Assembly (NCBI GenBank): GCA_015698045.1
Contig: BLAL01000246.1
Coordinates: forward strand, 1,674,001 to 1,738,000
Source of the DNA: Rhizophagus clarus
Lineage: Eukaryota > Glomeromycota > Glomeromycetes > Glomerales > Glomeraceae
Direction: 5' to 3'
DNA length: 64,000 bases
The translations under genes were made by a program, and so were the position numbers. The stretch's first letter is position 1; each line of letters opens with the position of its first letter. Positions 55,081 to 64,000 of this stretch are shown piece by piece. The notes under the pieces were generated by a model. That model was given only the letters and a program-made list of their open reading frames with translations, had not been told where the DNA came from and made no database searches.

Positions 55081-56230
55081 GATAAATAATTAAAAAAAGA
55101 TCAAATATTCAGATTATCTGATTAGATTGGTAAATCATATGATCCTACCTTTATACCAAATAATTTGTTATAGGCTTATAACGTTAGCAAATTTTTTATA
55201 AATTTTATAAAATTTTTTTTAACTAAGATGTAAGTTTGCATAATATTACTATAAAAAAAAGTTACGTAGAGTTAATAGTAAACATATGCAGATCATTTAT
55301 GAATTATATTAGTATTGTTTAGGATCCTATTTTTCTTATAAAAAAAATATTTTTATTATCAGTAAATCAGCTGATAAATTGCAAAACTGATACTAAAACT
55401 AAAAGTTTTAGTTTAATAAATCATAAAACTGAAATCGCTCTAATATAGGATCCCAGATATTACTAAAATAACTCACATTTTTTTTTACTCATTTTTTTCA
55501 AAATTAAGCCAATTTGCTCTTTTAGTTTTTTAAGGATATCTCACCATCTATTTAACCAATTTTGATAAACTTTTTTATTTTATAGATCTCATTGAGAGCT
55601 ACATTTTAAAAAAAAATTCATCCAATTTAAATCATTGGTTGACGAAAAAATTGCAAAAACATGTTTTTTAGCTTCTAAATTTCACATCAATTTGCTCTTT
55701 TTCATAATTATGAGTTATATCAGTAATGTCTGGATCCTTCTAATATTAAAATCAGTTGATACAGTTCAATAATTATTAAAATTGATCAGAACCTTATTTA
55801 AATATAGTTTTATTCTTGAAGCGCTACTAGTAAAAAATATTTAACTTTATTTAACAAAAATTTAAAATATTAAAAAATATTTTTAAATATAAAAAGAAGA
55901 ATAAATAAAAAAAGTTTTTTATTATATTAAATGATAAATAAGTAAATTAGTATAGCTAATAATAATGAACCAATCAGATTCTCTTTTGGTTTATTTCTAA
56001 TGGTATAATCAAGTAGTTAATTTGATATTTTAGCGTAATCTGTCACAAATTTTTATCAAATGTGCAATTTTTTAATATAAAATTAATTTCAGACACAACT
56101 ATATTTAAAAAATTGATAAATTTTATCAGTCTTTTTTTGTTATTTTAGTTTTAAAATTTTTTATTTATTTCATTATTAAAAGAATATATGAATTAAAAAA
56201 TATGAATACTAAAATATTACAAATTGAAAT
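55081..56230. other. AT-rich gap, nothing recognised
   Basis: No coding signal. ACTAAAACTAAAAGTTTTAGTT at about 55390-55413 is a local palindrome. AGGATCCT at 55321 and TAGGATCCCAG at 55446 are short, unexplained GC-containing words. Confidence 0.45.
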
Positions 56231-56239
56231 TTGAAATTA

Positions 56240-56860
56240 AAGTAAGAGAAAAGAAGGTTTTTATATATTTTTTCTTTAAGAAACATTTCTAATATTTCTT
56301 TTTTCTATTTTTTTGGATTTTTAGACAAATAATATAACCTAAATTTTAAAATTTAAGCTGAAAAAATATGAGTGAATTTTTTTATTATATTTTTTAAGAA
56401 ATGTTACTAAATATTTTTTTTTTCTTTTTTTAGGTTATTGGACAAAAATTATAAATCTGGATTTTGAAATTATATGATAGGATCACAATATTTCTTATTT
56501 TTTTAAGAAAATATTTCTATTACTTTTCTAACACTTTTTTTTTTTTTTTTAGATTACCAAATAAATAATATGATCTGAACTTTAGAATTTAGATAAAAAA
56601 AATATTGAAAAGCAAATTTTTGTTATATTCTTCAAGAAATATTATTAAATATTTCTTCTTTTTTTTAAGTTGCCAGATTTTTAAATGAACTTGAACTTGA
56701 AATACAAATAGATTAGCAAGAAAATAGGAATAGATTTTTTTTTAATATATTAAAGAAATATATTAATATTTCTTCTATTTTTTTTTAGTTTTTTTTAAAT
56801 TGCTGAATTCTTTATGCAAACCCAAACTTGGAATATATGCAAGTAGATTAACAGAAAAAA
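56240..56860. repeat. ~120-bp degenerate tandem array ending in TTTTTAG
   Basis: About five units, each with AAGAAATATTTCTAATATTTC (a palindrome-like core), a T run, TTTTTTTAGATTACCAAATA, and a TGAACTTGGAATTTA-like piece. The plan resembles 43690-45800: hairpin, pyrimidine run, TTTAG, short unique part. Confidence 0.65.
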
Positions 56861-56868
56861 TTTTATTA

Positions 56869-57071
56869 CAGTCATACCTCCATATAGTCACCCCCTATAT
56901 AAGGACATCATATATATAAGCACATATTTGAGCTTTTTGAATGGTAAAAATTATTAGAAGAATCCTTCCCTATAGTCATAATCATAATAGCACCTCTTTA
57001 TAAGTACATTATGCTTTAAAAGTCACTAACTAGTATGTGCCCGACTGTGTGACTATAGGGAGATATCACTG
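56869..57071 (+). mobile_element. 203-bp TA-flanked MITE, copy 1
   Basis: The ends are CAGTCATACCTCCATATAGT and, reversed, CAGTGATATCTCCCTATAGT, with TA on both sides (56867-56868, 57072-57073). It contains AGAAGAATCCTTCCCTATAG and CACCTCTTTATAAG. Copy 2 lies 700 bp away in inverted orientation. Confidence 0.85.
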
Positions 57072-57073
57072 TA

Positions 57074-57767
57074 TATATATATATATTTTTTTTTTATCAA
57101 AACAAGTGTAAGTTTTATTTATTAATAATTTTATTATATATTGCTTTATTTACATATAATAAAATATAATAAATTACTTTATATTATACTTTTATATAAT
57201 AAAATTATAATATTTATTTTATATACAATTAAAAGTTATTTTATATATAATAAAATTATAAAAATTACAATACAATATTATAATAATAAAAAATTCAAAA
57301 TCTATTTTAACATTTAATCCTTATAAATTGTAATTTATTTTGACCCTTATAATCTATTTTAACTCTTATAATTCATTCAGTCTCTATAATTAATTACAAT
57401 TATTAAAATTTATTTTAGTTTATATTTTGATCATAAAATTTTTTCTGATCATTTTGATTTTACTATTTTTATTTCAGTTTCACTTATAATCCAAAAAACT
57501 AAGAAGTCATCTAAAAAAGATAAAAGAGAGAAAAAAAAAAAGATGGAAAAGACAAAAGCATGAAAAAAAACTGAAAGAGAAAATGAAAAATGCTAAAAAT
57601 AAGAGAGAAAATAGAGCTGATTTTAACCAAAATCTAATTAAATTATATAAGTGATGATTTCAATTATAATAGTGATTATAAAAGTTATATATAAAATAAA
57701 TCAATTAGCAACCAATCAGTCATCAATTTAATGTGTTAATTGGTGACTAATTGATAACTAGTAAATA
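57074..57767. other. AT-rich spacer between the two MITE copies
   Basis: Dominated by TATAATAAAATTATAAT words up to about 57330, then a weak purine-rich stretch (57500-57620). No coding signal. Confidence 0.5.
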
Positions 57768-57963
57768 CAGTGATACCTTTCTATAGTCACGCAGTTGGGC
57801 ACATAGTGACTTTTAAAACACAATTTGCTTATAAAGAGGTGCTATTATGATTGTGATTATAGGGAAGGATTCTTCTAATAATTTTTACCATTCAAAAAGC
57901 TCAAATATGTGCTTATATATATGATGTGCTTATATAGGGTATGACTATATGGAGGTACGACTG
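57768..57963 (-). mobile_element. 196-bp TA-flanked MITE, copy 2 (inverted)
   Basis: Reverse complement of 56869-57071 with scattered differences. Starts CAGTGATACCTTTCTATAGT, ends GGAGGTACGACTG, with TA on both sides (57766-57767, 57964-57965). Confidence 0.85.
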
Positions 57964-58151
57964 TAATTGTTTGAAAATATTCACATATTAAAGTCAAATT
58001 TATATTTACAATTTTGTATTTATTAATAATAAAATTAAAGTTATAATTATAAATTTCATTAAAAATTTTAACTGTACACTAATCAGTCATTAATTAGTCA
58101 TATGACTGATTAATAACTGATTAAAATTTATACCTAATTAATGACTAATTA

Positions 58152-58240
58152 CAGTCAAACTTCGATATACTGATGCTTCCAGTTTTGGAAAAAAGTATCA
58201 GTACATTGAAATATCGGTATATATATATATACCAAAATCT
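58152..58240 (+). repeat. Possible left end of a TA-type element
   Basis: After TA, CAGTCAAACTTCGATATACT resembles mariner/pogo ends, followed by the palindrome CGGTATATATATATATACC. The right end was not found. Confidence 0.35.
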
Positions 58241-58584
58241 AACTCTGGCTCACACTATGCTTAATTCTGAGTCCAAAATTTTCAAAATTTCCTGAATATA
58301 GTATGTATAACATGAGTATGATTATAGAAAAAAATTTAATTCCAGACATAACTAAGAAAAATGCCCAGTTACAATTTTTAATTCAAGCCAAACTTATAGT
58401 ACTGGTCAGGATTAACACTGGTATAATCAAAATTATCAGTACCATCAGGAAATTTTTTCAGAAGATATACATCAATAATTCTCACTTTATCGATAAATAT
58501 CGTATTTATAAATTGATGGTCAACATAATGTGATAATATTCGATAATTATCTCACAATTATACAACGATATTTAACTTTTTCTA

Positions 58585-58750
58585 AAATAATAATTTGCGA
58601 TATTGACAATTATCGAAAATAATCTCAACGATGATTTGCGATATTGACAAATATCAAAAATAATCTCAACAATGATTTGCGATATTGACAATTATCAAAA
58701 ATAATCTCAACGATGATTTGCAATATTTGATAATTATCAAAAATAATCAA
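58585..58750. repeat. 41-bp minisatellite, about four copies
   Basis: The unit is TTTGCGATATTGACAATTAT followed by CAAAAATAATCTCAACGATGA. Copies start near 58593, 58634, 58676 and 58717, the last one degenerate. It lies just after the 3' end of the Plavaka-like gene on the minus strand. Confidence 0.85.
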
Positions 58751-59857
58751 GTTAAATCCATTATTTATTATTTCATTAATAAATCATAAAACGCACTCAT
58801 ATACAAATGAATACTAAGAATATTAATCTAATTTCATTTTACATCTTAAAAAATATACGTATTAACAAAATATTCATTTTCACAGTTATTTCTTGGTATA
58901 ATGTGAACTGACATATCAACCGAATCTAAGTAAACACATGTATATTGATCAGTTAGCTATAATCTTGGACAGTCGTATATGATCTCTTCTTCTTGTACTT
59001 CTTCATACCATCGTAACAAAGCAAGATTTACTGGCTCTTTTAAACCTTTTGCAAAAAATTCCAATAATAAAAGTGCCTAAATTTAATTTAGTTAATAACA
59101 TGTCATCATGACAAAAATCTTAATAAAAAATTTTAAGCATATCATACCTTTCCATACCACGCAGTTTTTTCGGAAGAGACTACTACATCACTGAACCATT
59201 CATTACCATAAAAGGTTCCTGCTGTTCAGATAATATCAGTTGATTCAACAGCTACACTAGAATATATTTTAAAATGCCCAGATTCATAATTATATTCTAA
59301 CTCATTTTCCGTCAAAAACTCTTCAAAACCTGCATGAAGGTTATCAAACCCTTCTTTATACAGATGATGAATATTGGTATCTTGTTTTATTTTAGAAACT
59401 GTTATTTCAATTTCAATAAATTTAAACTCCCATAAAAGATTTCGAAATCCACTAGATTTCCTTATCATAGGTTTTTTTGTTTCAAAACTAAATATTGACA
59501 TCGCACCTATCGTATCAAATTTAAATTAATCGATTAAAATAGATTATGACGAAACAGATCATATAACATTACCATAGTTAACATTTGTGAAACATAATTT
59601 CTTTTAGGGGATGCCCAGAAATTATGTAATTTAATAAAGGGGAGAGGGGGTCAACCTGTGATGACGTTATACGCAATTTTAATTTTCCATTTTTAGTATA
59701 TGAATCATCAATTATATTCTCACAGTAAAAAAAGCATATGCTTTGAAATATTTTTCTTTACATAATAACTTTACATAATTATTTTACATAATTATTAAAT
59801 GTAGATTGTGAACTATGCGGCCTTTACAAGATTTAATACGTTTGTTCTTTTCCTGCA

Positions 59858-62838
59858 ATGAAGCAAACGTATTTTAAAGAACTGAAATACTCCAAAAATT
59901 ACCTTATCCAAAGTCCTAAAAATTTATACGAACAATATGTGAATGCCTTTGCATTCAGCGAAATGGTAAAAAGTCACAATAAAACACCAAACAAGAAAGT
60001 ACTACACCAACAAGCTCAAGATAGTTGGCGAGAAGTGAAAAAGGAAGATAAAGAAAATATTTAAAATCGTATCTTTGAATTACTACGTACACCCATTCGA
60101 TCTTACTCTTTCACTTTTTACGAATCTGTAGGAGAATCTCAAAGTGAATCTCAAAAAGAATCTCAAAAACGACCCTTAATACCTTTAGAGAATCCTCCCA
60201 AACTATTTGATAATATTCAACCTTCGTCAAATGCAACAGCACAAAAAAAATCGCTTGATATTATTCAAAAGTCTAAAGTTGACTTGTATGAATATAACAA
60301 TCTATTACGAACAGCATCATCACACGAACTTCATTTCCAATTCGTCTTAAGTATTAAAAAGCTGGAGGAAACAATATTAATAGAAGAAAATAGACTTAAA
60401 AAGTTGAGGAACAATGCAGCAGCTCAGCAACGAGCACGAAAGAAAAAGAAGAAAAATATAGAGAAAAACATTGTGGTATGATACACCAGGTCATCCATCA
60501 TTTTTAATTAAAAATCCTGATCTTTTGGAAAAAATGCATGCGAGTGTTGAATTTGGAGCAGCAGATTATAAACGACGCAAAGAAATAATTAAAGTACGTA
60601 CAATCAAGCACTTTCACGAAAAAATGGACGAAGATTATAGTATTTATATGGCTAAATCCACGTTGCAAAATTACATGCAACCCAAACATCCAGGATCGAA
60701 AGAGGCACAGCGCCATCATCATCCCGTGCAGATTCGTTTTGCAGCTGTTAGAAGAGATGAAATGAATAGCCATGTTGACGAACATTACTGCTTGGCATCA
60801 GTCAAAGGCGTGAAGTCGTTTGCAACGGCTTTTCCTCAAGACGTTTTAATAATTTCGCAAGATGATAAAGCTAAGGTATTTTAAATATCTTTTTTAAATT
60901 TTCTCTTTTAATTTTATTATTTTAAATTCTAATTTAAGTTTCGATAGGTTCCACTTAGAATGGCTACTGTTGGAAGGACATTCAAGACCATACAAACAAC
61001 AAATGAGCCGGTATCCGTTCCTGATCATGACTTTCTTAAAACTGCAAAGCACAAATTAGTTCTGTCTGTCTATCTGTTGATAAATCCTTCTGATACGAAT
61101 GATTCATTACGCTCTGGTAAAGTGCAAATTTTTATTCGCCCGAAATATTTCTTAAGTACGTCTTGCAAAACTTATATGGTGGATCTCATGTCAATAACAA
61201 AAGAAGAAAATTTTTGTGAGTTTACACATAATGGAGATTCTGTAAAACCATTTTGGTGCTTATTAACTGATGGTGGACTAGACGAAAACCCTCAATTCCT
61301 TGCCAACATCACAAAATATCTATTACTTTTTAAGAAACTTGATCTTGATTATCTTATGGTCTGAACCCATGCTTCAGGGCAGTCAGCTTATAATCCAGTA
61401 GAGAGGAGTATGGCGTCACTTTCTGGAAAATTAGCTGGAATTAAGTTAAATGCATTTACGTATAGTAACTAAGGATGGTGCCGCAATTGATTTATCAAAT
61501 CCGCAATATTGCGGATTTTGGAGTTGAATTGCGGTTAGTGAACCGCAATTCCGCAATTCACCTGATCGGTTTTGGCAGTTTACCGAACCGATTTAATAAA
61601 AAAACCGTTTACGCAACGTTTTTTTTAATTAATTTAACGAAAAAACGTTGCGAAATGTTTTTTCAAAGTATTTTAATTAAAAAAAATGTTTCGCAACGTT
61701 TTTTTAATTAATTTAATGAAAAAATGTTGCGAAACGTTTTTTCAAAGTATTTTAATTAATAAAAAGCGTTTCGCAACGTTTTTTTAATTAATTTAAAGAA
61801 AAAACGTTGCGAAACGTTTTTTCAAAGTATATTTTAATTAAAAAAAACGTTTCGCAACGTTTTTTTGGATTGCTTTAGCGAAATTGCAATTCCGCAAATG
61901 TATCGCAATTTCGCAAATGTGCCGCAATTCCGCAATTATTCTGCAATTGAATTGCGGTACTTTGCGGAATTGCGGAATATTTGCGGAATTGCGGACAATT
62001 GCGGATTGCGGAATTGCGGATATTTAGGTTTAAAAATCTGCAATGTTCCGCAATACCGTAAATCGCAATTATTCCGCAATTGCTTATTTGCGGCACCATC
62101 CTTAATAGTAACCATCTTGGAAGTGTTGAAAAAAAAATTACAATTACGGATAGGGATCTCGAACGTAATAATTTTAGACATACAGGTGAACGTTTATGCG
62201 AACTTTAGAGCCAGGATAATATCAATGGGCATCCAGTTATTACCACATACGTTGAGGATCATGATCAGGCAGATTTTTTAGATATAGAAGAGGGATTGTG
62301 GGATTGGATTGATCGGCATGCACAAATTTGTAGGTATTCTCTTGATATAAGGAAGTGCAAAGACTGAAACTGTTGTGCACAACCACGTGCACTGGAGATA
62401 CATAATCTTTTATCCGCAAACAATGGCTTTTTACCACCTGTTATACGAGGTCATGATGGACATTTTTTAAATTTAATCCATACTCTGGAGTATTTTGAAG
62501 AAAAATTGCCAGGCTATGATGAGCACTGTCCTAGCATCACTTCAGATTTATATCACAGTTTAACATGTCGAAAATGCTTTAGATATTTCCCATCCAAAGC
62601 ATTTCTAAAGCAACACACTAAAACAATTCATTCAGGTGAAAGGGTACCAGTAGAAAGAGTAGCAATAAATGTTGTTATTGAAGTATCCAAATATTTGCAA
62701 CAGGATTATGAATATAATGCAGAAAGTACACAAGATGATGAGAATGAGAATTTAAATGATAATACTTCACAGGAACTTCAAAAAGAAAAGACAACAAAAA
62801 GAGGTAGAGGTATGCCACGAAATTACAAACATAATTAA
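59858..62838 (+). pseudogene. DDE transposase with C-terminal C2H2 finger and AT-hook, broken
   Basis: Start ATG 59858 (MKQTYFKELKYSKNY). The first exon has a TAA at 60062, a basic coiled coil (LEETILIEENRLKKLRN, RARKKKKK) and a frame change near 60465. Then WYDTPGHPSFLIKNP, KSTLQNYMQPKHPGS, the catalytic-looking IISQDDKAK, an intron 60876-60947, LLTDGGLDENPQF (second acid), and after TGA 61361, SAYNPVERSMA (Glu). The MITE at 61470-62104 follows, then NHLGSVEKK, stops TAG near 62206 and TGA near 62366, a C2H2 finger (LTCRKCFRYFPSK...QHTKTIH) and an AT-hook-like KRGRGMPRN. The DDE assignment rests on motif spacing and is inference. The family is one I associate with AM fungi. Confidence 0.7.
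61470..62104. mobile_element. 635-bp hAT-type MITE with internal palindromic array
   Basis: Inverted ends TAAGGATGGTGCCGCAA on both sides. The 8-mer ATAGTAAC is repeated exactly at 61462-61469 and 62105-62112. Both subterminal zones are full of TTGCGGAAT/ATTCCGCAA words. The centre (61610-61865) is an alternation of AACGTTGCGAAACGTTTTTT and its complement with AATTAATTT spacers. Removing it rejoins the transposase frame (TYSN to HLGSV). Confidence 0.92.
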
Positions 62839-63141
62839 TTCAATAGTAAAACTTTAGAAATAAGGAAATTTTACATTTAATTATCATGTATTACAGATGC
62901 TTAATGATAAATAAAATACATTGAATTTATGAAACAGAAATATAAAATTCATTATTTAAACTGTTAAATTTATAAAATATACGCGTTCAATAAAATAAAT
63001 AAGAAAGATAAATATTTACGTCATCAAACCTTTTTAACATATCACGTGATTGTATGATTTCTTTATTTGGAAATGATGACAGAAGGGGGGTGGAGGGGTA
63101 AAAAACCCAAAAATCAAATTACGTAATTTCTGGCCATCCCC
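62839..63141. other. 3' flank and right end of the TTA element
   Basis: AT-rich with GATGACAGAAGGGGGGTGGA at about 63076, matching in reverse the left subterminal zone of the element (GGGGAGAGGGGGTCAACC at 59639) only in being G-rich. It ends with the terminal inverted repeat. Confidence 0.6.
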
Positions 63142-64000
63142 TTATTTGTCATTCGATATGGAGTTTTAACACTCTTCTTATGCAAAGTTTCATATGTTTC
63201 TGTTAACATCCCATTCATCGAACCATAAAGTCAAATTGACAGAATTACATGATAACGAAGCACGTGAAGTTTAGGTATTTTACAGTGACTTGGAGAATAT
63301 TCGGCAAATATTATTACAAATTCTTGACAGAATTCAGTTATTAACGTCTAGTAATAGTAGTAATAAATTTTTAAAAAACTGAAATTAAATACTAATTAAA
63401 GATTTGGTTTAGAATTAATAATTGATATTTACCTCTAATTCTGTTAACTCGGTATTTGTAAATGACTCCTGACGCAACTTCATATATATTACCAAATATT
63501 TATGAAAAATGTTGCAAAGTCTCTTACATGGTATTCCACCTTCTTTATAATCATCGTATAAATTATCTATAACGAAAATAATCACTTTCATTATATTACG
63601 ATAATTATTGGCAGTAAATTTAAATATATTTTCCAATCCGTTTTTTAATATTATTAAGCCTGGATATTGTGGGATTGTGCACAATCTGTGATCCATATCT
63701 TTTACTGCTCTATTGCTGACCTTTCAGTGTAACAATTCACGAGTAAATTCTATGAGATACTTTGTTACTCCAAGGTCGAGTAAATGCATATGATCTGGAG
63801 CAGTCGCCTCATAAATATTAAAATCGTCAAAATCCCAAAAATAATTAAACTCCTTATGAATCGAAAATTCACTTGCTTGATTCACACTAATAGCTAGTTT
63901 CATCATTTCTGGAGTTCATAAATCAATATGAGATAATGCCATATTATTAAGATCTTTGTTATTTATCAAGCAATAATAACATGGTCGTTTAGAAGTTGAT

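Larger units (their letters stand above)
59607..63141 (+). mobile_element. 3.5-kb TTA-flanked DNA transposon
   Basis: Inverted ends GGGGATGCCCAGAAATTATG and GGGGATGGCCAGAAATTACG (reversed), both followed by TAATTT. TTA on each side (59604-59606, 63142-63144), a 3-bp duplication as in PIF/Harbinger, though the encoded protein is not recognisably of that type. One gene inside, itself holding a 635-bp MITE. It lies in the Plavaka-like gene: removing it with one TTA rejoins MTNK to RNYVSQ. Confidence 0.88.
58846..64000 (-). pseudogene. Plavaka-like transposase, 5' end outside window, split by a transposon
   Basis: Minus strand. Core exon (63906-63415): EFNYFWDFDDFNIYEATAPD, HMHLLDLGVTKYLIEFTREL, CTIPQYPGLIILKNG, GGIPCKRLCNIFHKYLVIYM. 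After an intron (donor GTAAAT near 63430): TLITEFCQEFV, PKLHVLRYHVILS, LYGSMNGMLTETYETLHKK, TPYRMTNK. The frame is then cut by the element 59607-63141 and resumes as RNYVSQMLTMVMLYDLFRH. The C-terminal exons (59501-58846) give FEEFLTENELEYNYESGH, GNEWFSDVVVSSEKTAWYGK, an intron, FFAKGLKEPVNLALLRWYEE, and MSVHIIPRN near the end. Stops include TGA near 63214 and 59229 and TAG near 58960. Plavaka is a fungal CACTA-like group; this has more of the catalytic region than the copy at 9984. Confidence 0.75.

Noticed and set aside
1-64000. tRNA and rRNA genes
   Set aside because: I scanned for B-box-like GGTTCGAATCC and conserved rRNA blocks and saw none. A covariance-model search would be decisive.

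Overview
This is an AT-rich eukaryotic window with short GT-AG introns and the standard code. It is almost entirely transposable elements, most of them nested in one another. The Plavaka-like, RecQ-fusion, gag-like and DDE/C2H2 families resemble protein families I associate with arbuscular mycorrhizal fungi (Glomeromycotina, Rhizophagus-like). That assignment is from memory of those families, not from a search. No convincing housekeeping gene, rRNA, tRNA or CRISPR array was found.

Layout. 1-1360: 3' part of a hAT element. 2196-3575: complete Tc1 (DD34E) element, flanked by a ~100-bp AT-rich repeat. 4119-6737: piggyBac element with TTAA duplications. 8549-9155: broken unrecognised gene on the minus strand. 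9288-9424: short MITE. 9984-11651: deleted Plavaka-like transposon gene holding a 510-bp hAT MITE. 12059-12242: another MITE. 13014-35225: a 22.2-kb element with ~490-bp terminal inverted repeats and a 5-bp target duplication (ATATA). 35728-40389: DDE transposase fused to a RecQ helicase. 41685-48105: MULE transposase (minus) with a 3.65-kb repeat-filled element in its intron. 48600-55080: a satellite family interrupted by a TA-flanked element and by a hAT element, which itself holds an element built around a 28-copy, 29-bp palindromic array. 55080-58750: AT-rich arrays and MITEs. 58846-64000: Plavaka-like gene (minus), split by a 3.5-kb TTA-flanked DDE/C2H2 transposon, itself split by a 635-bp MITE.

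The main find is the 22-kb element. It combines Polinton/Maverick-like genes (SF3/D5-type helicase, protein-primed-like PolB behind an OTU-like cysteine protease region, the tail of an A32-like packaging ATPase, DLVEM-type rve integrase with chromodomain, DUF5679-like zinc protein, a viral adaptor-like protein) with retroelement-type genes: a gag capsid-like gene followed by a retropepsin, and a second gag-like gene with two copies of the capsid C-terminal-like domain. I see no reverse transcriptase, no LTRs and no jelly-roll capsid. It may be a Polinton relative that uses, or has captured, a gag-type capsid.

This copy is decayed. Stops, frameshifts, nested insertions and a mutated integrase catalytic residue all argue that it is inactive. 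Many premature stops in the window are TGA where CGA would restore an expected Arg, which fits loss of methylated CpG. In five nested insertions, removing the insert plus one target duplication rejoins the host reading frame, which lets the order of events be read.
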